A DNA stretch of 64,000 nucleotides. Source: Halorientalis persicus. Lineage in GTDB: Archaea; Halobacteriota; Halobacteria; Halobacteriales; Haloarculaceae. Under the pieces are notes generated by a model. The model was not told where the DNA came from. It was given only the letters and a program-made list of their open reading frames with translations, and ran no database searches. Below, piece after piece: positions 51,133 through 59,239 of the stretch. The stretch covers positions 156,588-220,587 of the forward strand of contig NZ_FOCX01000006.1 in assembly GCF_900110215.1 (NCBI RefSeq), in the 5' to 3' direction. Each line of letters begins with the position of its first letter. Within the stretch, counting starts at the first letter, position 1. The translations under genes were made by a program, and so were the position numbers.

Positions 51133-52116
51133 ATGCATCGAATCACCTTGGGAAACACGTACTTCGAGGGCGAGAACGACGCCTATCTGTTCACTGGCGC
51201 GGAGACGACGCTGGTCGACACCGGAATCGCGACCGCTGATACCCGCGAGCAACTGGCCGACGGCCTGGCCGACCACGGCGTCGCCTTCGCCGACATCGAC
51301 GCGATCTTTCTCACCCACTACCACGCCGACCACGCTGGCCTCGCCGCCGAGATTCAGGCGGAAAGCGGGGCGACCGTCTACGCTCACCCCGAGGACGCGG
51401 CGCTGATCGCCGGCGACGACGATGCCTGGGACGACCTCGAATCCCGCCAGCGGGCGGCGTTCGAGGAGTGGGGGATGCCCGAGGATGACCAGGAGGTACT
51501 GGAGACGTATATGCAGGCTGGTGTCGACCACCACACCGCCGGCGCCGACGTGGAGACCTTCGCGGACGGCGACCGGTTCGACCTCGGCGAGACGACGCTC
51601 GAAGTCGTCCACACGCCAGGCCACACCGCCGGGCTCACCTCCTTCGCCATGCCCGAGCGGAACGAAGTCTTCACCGGCGACGCGCTTCTGCCGGTGTACA
51701 CGCCCAACGTTGGCGGTGCCGACGTGCGCGTCGACCGCCCGCTGGAGCGGTACCTCGACACCCTCGGCCGGATCGCCGACGCCGAGTTCGACCGGGCCTG
51801 GCCCGGCCACCGCGATCCCATCGACGACCCCACGGCCCGCGCCGAAGAGATCATCCACCACCATCAGGAACGCGCGTACCGCGTCCTCCGGGCACTCGAC
51901 GACCTCGGCCCGGCCGACGCCTGGACAGTCAGCGCCGACCTGTTCGGCGAACTGGACGGCATCCACATCCTCCACGGGCCCGGTGAAGCGTCTGCTCACC
52001 TCGACCACCTGACTCGTGCGGGCGACATCGAGAAAGACGACGACGGGACCTACTCGCTCCCCGCCGACACGCGCGAGCGACTTCTCCAACGAGACGACGA
52101 AGGCTGGCCGCTCTGA
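51133..52116 (+). CDS. MBL-fold hydrolase with C-terminal helical domain
   Basis: The 327-residue protein has the zinc motif LTHYHADHAG near residue 58, VHTPGHTAGL near 160, FTGDALLP near 177 and a late HRDP His in WPGHRDPIDD near 222. The C-terminal roughly 100 residues (HHQERAYRVLRALDDLGPADAW) form the winged-helix-like tail of the lactonase/glyoxalase-II-like LACTB2 group. The substrate is not known, and its acyl-CoA neighbours suggest thioester hydrolysis as one option. Confidence 0.88.
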   Translation: MHRITLGNTYFEGENDAYLFTGAETTLVDTGIATADTREQLADGLADHGVAFADIDAIFLTHYHADHAGLAAEIQAESGATVYAHPEDAALIAGDDDAWDDLESRQRAAFEEWGMPEDDQEVLETYMQAGVDHHTAGADVETFADGDRFDLGETTLEVVHTPGHTAGLTSFAMPERNEVFTGDALLPVYTPNVGGADVRVDRPLERYLDTLGRIADAEFDRAWPGHRDPIDDPTARAEEIIHHHQERAYRVLRALDDLGPADAWTVSADLFGELDGIHILHGPGEASAHLDHLTRAGDIEKDDDGTYSLPADTRERLLQRDDEGWPL

Positions 52117-52134
52117 GCGGCCGGTCGTGCGCGA

Positions 52135-52446
52135 TCAGGCCCCCTGTTCGGGATCGGCCGCCAGGTCGCCGAAGCCGGCGATCCGGAACTGTCGCGAGTC
52201 GGTGCAGTTCTCGACGGCGGCCGCGAGGTTGCCCACCGCGTAGTCGAACCGGTGTTCGAAGGCGTCGTAGCTCTCGTCGGCCAGTCGGTCGGTCAACTCC
52301 GCGACCGTGAGATCCTCGTGGAACTCCTCGCGGAAGGCCGCGGCCTTCTCCGCCGCGGCCGCCGCCGTCTCCTCGTCGGCCTCGAACTCCTCGACGAACG
52401 TCGTTTCGAGTTCCGCCGCGAACTCGCTGTCGTCGGTGTCGCTCAT
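52135..52446 (-). CDS. Small acidic helical protein, unknown
   Basis: The 103-residue, strongly acidic, Ala/Glu-rich, probably helical protein starts MSDTDDSEFAAELETTFVEEFEADEETAAAAAEKAAAFREEF. It ends in a Cys-containing, less acidic part (AAAVENCTDSRQFRIAGFG). The longer open frame from 53100 is antisense to the ferredoxin fusion and is not real. I do not recognise a family. Confidence 0.65.
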   Translation of the reverse strand: MSDTDDSEFAAELETTFVEEFEADEETAAAAAEKAAAFREEFHEDLTVAELTDRLADESYDAFEHRFDYAVGNLAAAVENCTDSRQFRIAGFGDLAADPEQGA

Positions 52447-52568
52447 ACCCCGGTCTCCGTCGGCGTGCCACCTATTCGTTGTGGATTTCGGTCCGTGCCG
52501 AGCCCCGGCGCTCAGATCCGTGGTATATGCCCACGTCCCCCAGCCGGAATAACTTGTTGCGGAAGGAG

Positions 52569-52578
52569 GGGATTTATA
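52569..52578 (+). promoter_or_regulatory. Promoter of the J-domain/ferredoxin gene
   Basis: GGGATTTATA is a BRE/TATA-like box ending 22 bp before the GTG at 52600, supporting a leaderless GTG start. Confidence 0.65.
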
Positions 52579-52599
52579 CGCTAGAGCCGTAGCGAACAC

Positions 52600-53262
52600 G
52601 TGGACTCCCCATTCGACGTTCTCGGGCTCGACCCTGACGCGGACGACGCGGCGATCCGCGACGCCTACCGTCGGCGGGTGAAGGAAGCCCACCCCGACCG
52701 CGGCGGGTCCACGCGCGAGTTCCAGCGCGTCAAGGAAGCCTACGAGAAAATTCAGAACGGATGGGAGCCCGACGATCGGATTCCGGAACCACGATCCACG
52801 GAAACCCCACAGGAGCCGAATCCAGAACCCGAACAGGAAGGTCACCACGTCGAGTACCTCAACTACGAAGTCCTCGACGACCACGGCTGGGAACTCTCCG
52901 ACGAGGACCTCTTCGAGAAAGCCGCCGATGCGTACCTCGACGACGAGGATTACGGCGAACTGCGAGTCGAGGACAACCAGTCGTTGCTGGAGGCCGCCGA
53001 GGACGACGGCCACGCCTGGCCCTTCGCCTGTCGGGGCGGTGCTTGCACGAACTGCGCCGTCGCCGTCGTCGAAGGTGAGATGCCGACGCCGACCAACCAC
53101 ATCCTCCCCCAGGAGATGCTCGACCGTGGCATCCGCCTCTCCTGTATCAGCGCGCCCGTCTCCGACGAGGCGAAGATCGTCTTCAACGTCAAGTACCTCC
53201 CCGGAGTCAACGAACTCCTCTTGCCCGCCAGCCGGTTCGAGGGCGCGTCGACGACAGATTGA
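52600..53262 (+). CDS. J-domain fused to a halobacterial-type 2Fe-2S ferredoxin
   Basis: The 220-residue protein starts at GTG. Residues 1-60 form a J-domain with HPD in EAHPDRGGS. A Pro/Glu linker follows to about 80. Residues 82-215 match the plant-type ferredoxin of Halobacterium, including its characteristic acidic insert (DDHGWELSDEDLFEKAADAYLDDEDYG) and the cluster ligands CRGGACTNCAVAV near 145 plus a late Cys in RLSCISAPVSDE. The J-domain may recruit Hsp70 or the iron-sulfur assembly machinery. It stands alone. Confidence 0.92.
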   Translation: MDSPFDVLGLDPDADDAAIRDAYRRRVKEAHPDRGGSTREFQRVKEAYEKIQNGWEPDDRIPEPRSTETPQEPNPEPEQEGHHVEYLNYEVLDDHGWELSDEDLFEKAADAYLDDEDYGELRVEDNQSLLEAAEDDGHAWPFACRGGACTNCAVAVVEGEMPTPTNHILPQEMLDRGIRLSCISAPVSDEAKIVFNVKYLPGVNELLLPASRFEGASTTD

Positions 53263-53329
53263 GCCACAGTACCGACTCGCCTCCCAGTCGGTCCACCCGG
53301 TCGCGCCACTGCAAACCGCTGATGAGTCA

Positions 53330-53401
53330 CGTCGCGTCCGACACCCCGGTGTCCGCGTGCGATTCCGTCCCCGCGAGGATTACGATCGCTGCGTTTGCCA
53401 T
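53330..53401 (-). pseudogene. 5' relic of a DsrE-like gene
   Basis: On the minus strand the ATG at 53401 opens MANAAIVILAGTESHADTG, which matches the start of haloarchaeal DsrE-family proteins as I know them. The similarity stops after Gly19; VSDAT and a TGA follow, and the other frames downstream do not restore it. A TATA-like GTTTAGTAAC remains 24-33 bp upstream. It is the start of a gene whose body has been deleted. Confidence 0.6.
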
Positions 53402-53424
53402 TGCGGATTACCATACCGTAGTGA

Positions 53425-53435
53425 GTTACTAAACC
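53425..53435 (-). promoter_or_regulatory. Surviving promoter of the DsrE relic
   Basis: The minus strand reads GGTTTAGTAAC at leaderless distance from the ATG at 53401, directly below the palindrome at 53438-53453. Confidence 0.5.
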
Positions 53436-53437
53436 GC

Positions 53438-53453
53438 ACCCGAACGTTCGGGT
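53438..53453. repeat. 16-bp perfect palindrome, possible operator
   Basis: ACCCGAACGTTCGGGT is its own reverse complement. It abuts the upstream side of the TATA-like box of the DsrE relic and lies 35 bp beyond the disulfide reductase stop. It could be an activator or repressor site. Confidence 0.6.
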
Positions 53454-53487
53454 AACCCGCTGACATCCGTGTAACCGCTGGGCGGCC

Positions 53488-54918
53488 TCAGTGGTGCTGG
53501 TGGCTGTCCCCACGGCTGAACTGCCCGGAGAACGCACGCTGGACGACCTCGGGGAGTGCCGGGTGGACGTGGATCGATTCACGAATGTCACGGACGGTTC
53601 CGGTCCCCGCTTTCATCGCGACGACGACCTCCTGGATCAGCGTCGACGCGTCGGGGCCGACGATGTGACAGCCCAGGATCTCGCCTTCCGGATCGATGAT
53701 CGCTTTCACGAAGCCGGTGGCGTTCATCGCGTCGCCGCGGGCGGTGTCCGCGAACTGGTAGGTGTTGATGGCGTACTCGCGACCCGCTTCGCGGAGTTCT
53801 CGTTCCCGCGCGCCGACGCCGGCGACCTCGGGCGAGGCGAACACGGCGAACGGCATCGCGCTGTAGTCGACCGGTTCGGGCTCGCTCCCGAACAGGTTCC
53901 GTGCCACCGCGCGAGCCTCGTGGTTGGCACTGTGTTTCAGCAGGTACTCACCGACGATGTCGCCGAGCGCCCAGACGCCGTCGACGGTCGTCCGCAGGTA
54001 CTCGTCCGTCTCGACGAATCCCTGCGCGTCGGTCTCGATAGCCGTCCGGTCCAGTCGCAGTGTGTCCGTGTTCGGCGTCCGTCCCGCCGCCACCAGCAAC
54101 TCGTCGCCGGTGACCGTCACGCCGTCGGCGTTTCCGACGAGGCCGCCGTCGTCACCGTACTCGTAGGGGCGCGCCTCGACCGCTATCCTCCCGTCGTCGG
54201 CCGAGACGGCCGTCGCCGCGTGGCCGGTGTGGAGGGTGAACCGATCCGCGTACATATCGGTGAACGCCGCCGCGACTTCGGAGTCGGCCTGGGGGAGCAG
54301 GTTCGGCCGCCGACCGACGATCGTCACGTCGCTGCCGAAGGTCCCGAAGAAGTGCGCGAGTTCGGCCGCGATGTAGCCGCCACCGACGATCACGAGGTGC
54401 TCCGGTGGATCTTCGAGCTGGAGCGCGTCGGTACTCGTCAGGTACGGTACCTCCTCGATGCCGTCGATGTCGGGAATCGCGGGCCGCGTTCCCGCCGCGA
54501 TCAGGACCGTCTCGGCCTGGAGTCGCGCCCCGTCGTCGTCCCCGCCGACGATTTCGACGGTCCGGTCGTCGACGAACCGCCCTTCACCCTGGTAGAGGTC
54601 GTGCTGGGACGAGGACTGCAATCCGCGACGGATCGATTCGGCGTCCTCGCCGACCTCCTCGTTGACTTTCCTGACGATATCGGCGAAGGCAACGTCCTCG
54701 ACGGTCGCCTCGATGTCGAACTCGGCGGCGCGCTCGATCGTTTCGAGTACGTCCGCGTGGTACAGCAGGTGCTTCGAGGGGATACAGCCGCGATTCAAGC
54801 AGGTGCCGCCGAGCGGCCCCTTCTCGACGACGGCGACCGATTGGCCCTGTCTGGCCGCGATGTTGGCGACTTCGAGTCCGGAGCCCGATCCGACGACGAG
54901 AAAGTCGTATTCCTCCAT
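53488..54918 (-). CDS. FAD-dependent disulfide reductase (bis-gamma-glutamylcystine reductase-like)
   Basis: The 476-residue pyridine-nucleotide disulfide reductase has the FAD motif VVGSGSGLEVA, redox Cys40/Cys45 in GGTCLNRGCIPSK, the NAD(P) motif VIVGGGYIAAELA near 175, WALGDIVG near 315, and the C-terminal HVHPALPEVV His-Glu pair. It lacks lipoamide-specific context and mercury-binding N- or C-terminal Cys. Haloarchaea use gamma-glutamylcysteine as the main thiol, and its reductase in Halobacterium had been annotated as a mercuric reductase; this protein could be that enzyme, or a mycothione-reductase-like one. Confidence 0.85.
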   Translation of the reverse strand: MEEYDFLVVGSGSGLEVANIAARQGQSVAVVEKGPLGGTCLNRGCIPSKHLLYHADVLETIERAAEFDIEATVEDVAFADIVRKVNEEVGEDAESIRRGLQSSSQHDLYQGEGRFVDDRTVEIVGGDDDGARLQAETVLIAAGTRPAIPDIDGIEEVPYLTSTDALQLEDPPEHLVIVGGGYIAAELAHFFGTFGSDVTIVGRRPNLLPQADSEVAAAFTDMYADRFTLHTGHAATAVSADDGRIAVEARPYEYGDDGGLVGNADGVTVTGDELLVAAGRTPNTDTLRLDRTAIETDAQGFVETDEYLRTTVDGVWALGDIVGEYLLKHSANHEARAVARNLFGSEPEPVDYSAMPFAVFASPEVAGVGARERELREAGREYAINTYQFADTARGDAMNATGFVKAIIDPEGEILGCHIVGPDASTLIQEVVVAMKAGTGTVRDIRESIHVHPALPEVVQRAFSGQFSRGDSHQHH

Positions 54919-55008
54919 GCAAAGGACCAGTCGCTCCGCGGCCTTGAATGGCGAGTTCCCCAGGGGTGGCCGGGGTCGGCGAACGCCGATCCGAGACCAC
55001 AGGGGATA

Positions 55009-56295
55009 TCAGTCCTCTGGCACCGCCCCTGCTCCGGGTTCCGTCGCGGGTGCCGGCGGTTCGTGTGTCCCGAACTCCGGATGGGTCTCCTCCATCCAGA
55101 CGATGACGATCGCGCCCGAGAGGAACATCAGGATGCCCGTCATGTAGAACGCGGCTTCGATGTCGACGAACTGCATCGCGAGCCCGATCAGGATCGCGCC
55201 GACGGCGTACCCAGAGTCGCGCCACATCCGGTAGACGCCCATGCCGGCCGACCGCCACGTCGGGTGGGCGGCGTCGCTCGGCACGGTCATCAGGTTCGGA
55301 TACAGCAAGGCCATCCCGAGCCCGGAGGCAGCGGCCAGCACGGCCCAGGGGAGGTAGCCGTCGACGAGTGCCATCCCGAGCACGCCGCCGCCGGCCAGGA
55401 ACATCCCCACGATCACGGGTGGCCGCCGACCGATCCGGTCGGCGAGGCCCCCAGTGCCGATCTGGAGGAAGTACATCGCGCTGTGGACGCCGACCACGAC
55501 GCCGACCGCCTCGATGCCGAGTCCTTGACTCGTGAGATACAGCGGGACGGCGATCCAGAACAGCGTGTCCACGAAGTTCTCGATGTGCCCGGCCTGGGCC
55601 GCGGCGAACAGCGTCCGATCGCCGTAGGTCGCACGCTTGAGGACAGCCACGAACGGCAGGTTCGCGTCGTGGTGATCGTCGTCACCTTCCGCCTGTGCGA
55701 ACTGGAGCGTCTCCTCGATCAGGAAGATCGAGATGAGGAAGGCCAGCACCACGACGACGGCCAGGAAGTAGAACGGCTCCGGACGGAGGTTCCACTGACC
55801 CGCGATGAGACCCGTGACCCAGGCGCCGACGGCGACGCCGGAGTAGCCGAACGCCTCGTCGATGCCGACGGCGAGCCCGCGCTGGTCGGGGCCTGCGAGG
55901 TCGATCTTGGCGTTGATCGCCATGCTCCAGGTGAGCGCCTGGTTGACGCCGAGCAGCACGTTCCCGACCGTGATCCACGCCCAGTTGGGCGCGAAGATGA
56001 GGATGAGCGGCAGCGGCAGTGCCGTCGCCCACCCGAGGACGAGCACCGGTTTGCGGCCGAATTCTTCGCCCCACTTGCCAGCGTAGAGGTTGAGGATCGA
56101 CTTCACGATCCCGAACGAGACGACGAAGGAGCCGATGACGAACAGCGACTCGACGCCCAGCACGTCCCGTCCGAGGACGGGGACGACAGCACGCTCTGAC
56201 CCGATGGTTAGCCCGGTCGCGAAGACAAGCAGGACGTGGAGCGAGAACTGACCGAGGTGTTCGCGAATGCCCTGTTTCAGTTCGGTCTCACTCAT
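55009..56295 (-). CDS. MFS transporter
   Basis: The 428-residue protein has about 12 membrane helices. Typical loops include GKWGEEFGRKPVLVLG near 75 between helices 2 and 3 and GGLADRIGRRPPVIVG near 290. The C-terminus is an acidic Pro-rich tail. The carried solute is unknown. It begins 3 bp after the stop of the rhodanese/MBL gene, so both are made from one transcript. A sulfur anion or thiol-linked solute is a reasonable guess from the neighbours only. Confidence 0.9.
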   Translation of the reverse strand: MSETELKQGIREHLGQFSLHVLLVFATGLTIGSERAVVPVLGRDVLGVESLFVIGSFVVSFGIVKSILNLYAGKWGEEFGRKPVLVLGWATALPLPLILIFAPNWAWITVGNVLLGVNQALTWSMAINAKIDLAGPDQRGLAVGIDEAFGYSGVAVGAWVTGLIAGQWNLRPEPFYFLAVVVVLAFLISIFLIEETLQFAQAEGDDDHHDANLPFVAVLKRATYGDRTLFAAAQAGHIENFVDTLFWIAVPLYLTSQGLGIEAVGVVVGVHSAMYFLQIGTGGLADRIGRRPPVIVGMFLAGGGVLGMALVDGYLPWAVLAAASGLGMALLYPNLMTVPSDAAHPTWRSAGMGVYRMWRDSGYAVGAILIGLAMQFVDIEAAFYMTGILMFLSGAIVIVWMEETHPEFGTHEPPAPATEPGAGAVPED

Positions 56296-56298
56296 CGG

Positions 56299-57411
56299 TC
56301 ACTCCGCCGCACAGTTGTTCGGCCCCAGTTCCAGATCGGCCAGTTCCTCGTCGGCCACGGACTCCTGCCCGACGTTGACCCCCTTGACGCGCTCGAAGTT
56401 CGGCGGATGGTCCGGGATGTCCGAGGCGAGCGTCTCGACGAACTCCTCGCGATCCCGCTGCAGGTCCGCGTTTCGCGCTTTCACGTCGCCGAGCGTCGCC
56501 GTCACTGGCGGGTCGGGTGATCCCGGATCGTGTGCCGGGAGGACGAGCACCTCGTCCGGGTACGACAGCAGGCGCTGGAGGCTCTCGTACAGCGTGACGG
56601 CGTTTTCCTCGACGTCTGAGTCCTCGATGCCGGCTTCGACGCCGAGCTCGACCCGGCCGACGCTCTCGTGAAAGAGGGTGTCCCCGGTGAGCAACGCCTC
56701 GCCGCCCACGTCGAAGGAGACGCTCCCCTCGCTGTGGCCGGGCGTGTGGATCACGGCGATGTCGGCTCCGCCGACCGTAATCGTCTGACCGTCTTCCAGC
56801 GGGACGGCGTCGATCTCGAGCGCGTCCGCAGGGTGGAGGTGGTACGGCACGTCCTTGCGGGCTGCGAGTCTCGCACCGCCGGAGACGTGATCGGCGTGGG
56901 CGTGCGTGTCGAGCGCGGCAACGAGTTCGGCGTCGTACTCGTCCACGATCGCCTCGTACGCGTCGAGGTAGTGGGAGGCGTCGAAGACGACGGCCTGCCC
57001 GTTCGAGACGAGGACGTGAGACAGACACCCTTTCCCGGGACGGGCGACCTGGATCAGTTCCCCGCCGATATCGACCGGAACCGTGGCGTGTCGATGGACC
57101 CGACTCCACCCGCGCAGCCCGTCCGTGAGGGTCGCGGCGTCGTAGCCCATCCCCAGTAACACGTCCGTCGCCGTCTGTGAGACGACCCCCTCGGTACAGA
57201 CCGTCACGATCTCGTCGTGGTCGGGAAGGTCGGCGAGCGGGCCCGTCGCACTCTCGGGGTCGTCCACGAGTCGGTCGTACACGTCGACGTTCACACTCCC
57301 TGGAATGTGCCAGTCCTCGAACTCCTCGCTGTGACGGATATCCAGGACCAGCACGTCCTCGTCGTCACGCTGTAACCGCCTGCTCAACTCCGCCGGCGCG
57401 ATCTCTGTCAT
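56299..57411 (-). CDS. Rhodanese domain fused to a persulfide-dioxygenase-like MBL domain
   Basis: The 370-residue protein has a rhodanese domain at residues 1-100 with the active Cys in VTVCTEGVVSQTA near 72. The rest is an MBL domain with THAHADHVSGG near 172, VIHTPGHSEGSVS near 220, TGDTLFHESVGRVEL near 243 and LVLPAHDPG near 300. This is the layout of persulfide dioxygenase fusions that oxidise glutathione-type persulfide. In haloarchaea gamma-glutamylcysteine persulfide would be the natural substrate, fitting the adjacent disulfide reductase. The start is the ATG at 57411. Confidence 0.92.
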   Translation of the reverse strand: MTEIAPAELSRRLQRDDEDVLVLDIRHSEEFEDWHIPGSVNVDVYDRLVDDPESATGPLADLPDHDEIVTVCTEGVVSQTATDVLLGMGYDAATLTDGLRGWSRVHRHATVPVDIGGELIQVARPGKGCLSHVLVSNGQAVVFDASHYLDAYEAIVDEYDAELVAALDTHAHADHVSGGARLAARKDVPYHLHPADALEIDAVPLEDGQTITVGGADIAVIHTPGHSEGSVSFDVGGEALLTGDTLFHESVGRVELGVEAGIEDSDVEENAVTLYESLQRLLSYPDEVLVLPAHDPGSPDPPVTATLGDVKARNADLQRDREEFVETLASDIPDHPPNFERVKGVNVGQESVADEELADLELGPNNCAAE

Positions 57412-57438
57412 CTGTATCACTCCGTAGACGTAGCGACC

Positions 57439-57478
57439 GGTAATACGCACTGCCGGACATGACCGGCACCGTTAATCA
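57439..57478. promoter_or_regulatory. Divergent promoter region with central inverted repeat
   Basis: A TATA-like GCGTATTAC (minus strand, about 57440-57448) serves the rhodanese gene and GTTAATCAGG (57471-57480) serves the regulator at 57500. Exactly between them is the inverted repeat TGCCGG-6 bp-CCGGCA at 57451-57468, a strong candidate operator for the divergent regulator. Confidence 0.6.
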
Positions 57479-57499
57479 GGTCGAGCCACGTTATCCGAT

Positions 57500-58234
57500 A
57501 TGGTGCTCTACGAGGCGTCGCTCCGGGTGAAACACGAGTGTCCCTACAGGGAGATCTCGGAGCGCCACCCGGACCTCACGATCCGCGAGTGGCCGTTGAG
57601 TGACTGCCAGGTTCTGGAAATCTCCACCGAAGATACGCCGACGGGCCAGCTCATGGAAGACATCGACCGCCTCGGAACGGTACTTCACGAGTCGGCGGAC
57701 GATTCGGGCTACCACGTCGTGACTCAGTCCTGTCTGTGCTCGCTCGAGGAGTCGATCGTCGACCGCTTCGAAGACCACAATTGCCTGTACCAGTCGCCGA
57801 CGATCTATCGACAGGGCTGGGAACACTACACGGTCATCGCGTTCGACGAGGACGATGTCCGGGCGTTGCTCGGCGATCTCCGTGCCGACAGGGACATCGA
57901 ACTGCTCTCGAAGACCGCGATCGCGGAGAAACGGATCCCACACAGTATGCTGACGCCCGTGGACCGGTTGTTCGACGACCTCACGGACCGCCAGCTAGCG
58001 GCGCTCCAGCTGGCACTCGAACACGGATACTACGAACAACCGCGGCAGACATCTCTCCGTGACATCGCCGGCCGGACATCCGTCTCGAAGTCGACGTACG
58101 AAGAACACCTTCGGAAGGCGGAGAACAAACTCCTCACGAACGCGGGACGGTTCTTGCGGCTGGTGACTGCGACCGCTTCGGCGGACCCGCTTCGGGCGGA
58201 CCGACCGAGACCGTCTGAGCAGGGTGCCGACTGA
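57500..58234 (+). CDS. Bacterio-opsin-activator-type (HTH_10) regulator with Cys-rich N-domain
   Basis: The 244-residue protein has a C-terminal HTH_10 domain at about 165-217 (LTDRQLAALQLALEHGYYEQPRQTSLRDIAGRTSVSKSTYEEHLRKAENKLL). The N-domain of about 150 residues has five Cys and several His (HECPYREIS, LSDCQVLEI, QSCLCSLEES, HNCLYQSP), suggesting a thiol or metal sensor. It diverges from the rhodanese/MBL-MFS operon with an inverted repeat between them and very likely controls that operon and itself. Confidence 0.87.
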   Translation: MVLYEASLRVKHECPYREISERHPDLTIREWPLSDCQVLEISTEDTPTGQLMEDIDRLGTVLHESADDSGYHVVTQSCLCSLEESIVDRFEDHNCLYQSPTIYRQGWEHYTVIAFDEDDVRALLGDLRADRDIELLSKTAIAEKRIPHSMLTPVDRLFDDLTDRQLAALQLALEHGYYEQPRQTSLRDIAGRTSVSKSTYEEHLRKAENKLLTNAGRFLRLVTATASADPLRADRPRPSEQGAD

Positions 58235-58262
58235 ATACACCGCGTGGGTCGGGATCGACGGT

Positions 58263-58604
58263 CTATTTCCCGTCGAGAAACGCGGCCGCCCGCTCGTGAC
58301 CGAGTTCCATCAACTCGTTCAGAAAGTCCCTGTCGCGGTCGACTTTCGTCGAGCAGTGGAACCGCTCGCCCATCCCGATCCGGTGGATCTCGGTGTGGGA
58401 GAACTCCGATTCGGGGAGGAAGCCGTCGTCGACCCAGTCGGTGACGCGCTCGATGAAGTGGAGTTCCTGATTCAGTGGGATTTCCCGAGAGTTCGTTGCG
58501 CCGGTCGATGATCGCTCTCCGGTGTCGGGTTCACCCTCGAACTCCTGGGGGTTGATCTGGACGATCCAGAGTTCGTCGGGTTTGCGCTCCGGCGGATTCG
58601 ACAC
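58263..58604 (-). pseudogene. 3' fragment of a patatin-like phospholipase gene
   Basis: Reading from VSNPPERKPDELWIVQINPQEFEG to AAAFLDGK, these 113 residues match the C-terminal part of haloarchaeal patatin-like phospholipases, where a DGLFSQNPP segment should come first. Directly before this point the frame has a TAG, and the DNA changes to an unrelated sequence on the other strand. The GxSxG Ser and the N-terminal two-thirds are missing, so the piece is probably non-functional. Confidence 0.7.
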
Positions 58605-58607
58605 CTA

Positions 58608-58850
58608 CTGGGGTCGCGTCGACGACGTCGGGCTCATGTTCAACGGAATCGTCGAGAACGCTATCGGCAGCTGGCGCGATACGACGTGCAGTACGTCTTC
58701 TACGGGCCAATAGAACGGAACCGCTATGGGAGTGACCTGTTTCGCAACGAGTCCGCAGCCGCCCCCGGCTTCCAAAACGATGTCGTGACCGTATTCCGGG
58801 TCAATCAGTCTGCAATCGAGCGAGACGAGTTCTCGACCCGCTCACCGTAA
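58608..58850 (+). pseudogene. 3' fragment of a DUF2298-like membrane protein gene, frameshifted
   Basis: In frame with the TAA at 58848 the text reads YRQLARYDVQYVFYGPIERNRYGSDLF and ends FSTRSP, which resembles the C-terminus of large haloarchaeal DUF2298 (YYY-type) membrane proteins. The preceding segment, RVDDVGLMFNGIVEN, continues the same theme but in another frame, implying an indel near 58660. It abuts the patatin fragment in opposite orientation. Confidence 0.5.
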
Positions 58851-58914
58851 TCCGTGCCCGGACCGATCAGGCTCCCGCACCACGCTTTTCGGTCTAGCGC
58901 CCGGAACCCACAGT

Positions 58915-59034
58915 GTGACCGATTCGACTGCACAGCAGTGTCCGGTCTGTGGGTGGACGGGTCCCGAGTCAGCGCTCGAGACGGTGAACGACGAGTCGAA
59001 CTGCCCGGCGTGTGGGGAGTCACTGCCAGAATAA
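58915..59034 (+). CDS. 39-residue double CPxCG zinc-finger microprotein
   Basis: The GTG at 58915 opens MTDSTAQQCPVCGW, followed by a short acidic spacer with NDESNCPACGESLPE and TAA. Two CPxCG knuckles predict one bound zinc. Small CPxCG proteins are a known and frequent class in haloarchaea, some linked to biofilm, swarming or stress. No partner gene is evident; it lies between gene debris and the malate:quinone-oxidoreductase-like gene. Confidence 0.75.
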   Translation: MTDSTAQQCPVCGWTGPESALETVNDESNCPACGESLPE

Positions 59035-59222
59035 AGGAGAGACTGCTGGAGCCTGGTGGTTGCTGATCGGTTCTGCTCCCATCGTCGGTCCCGTTGCGTA
59101 CCAAGTCGCCTGTCCTCTCAGTGTGTGTTTCCGGTTCGAGGATCGACTAGAGTCGTCGAATACCACACACGTCTCTCGTCGATATCCGAAAGGTGCGAGT
59201 TATCCGTGGGGGGTGTCGACGT

Positions 59223-59230
59223 GGAGGTGA
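59223..59230 (+). promoter_or_regulatory. Strong Shine-Dalgarno of the FAD oxidoreductase gene
   Basis: GGAGGTGA lies 9 nt before the ATG at 59240, ideal spacing. A possible TATA-like GAGTTATCC lies near 59191-59199. Confidence 0.6.
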
Positions 59231-59239
59231 CGGCCACAT

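Noticed and set aside
53438..53458. The palindrome as an intrinsic terminator for the convergent ferredoxin and reductase genes
   Set aside because: It is not followed by a U-tract, and archaeal termination does not rely on GC hairpins. Its place next to a TATA box fits an operator better.
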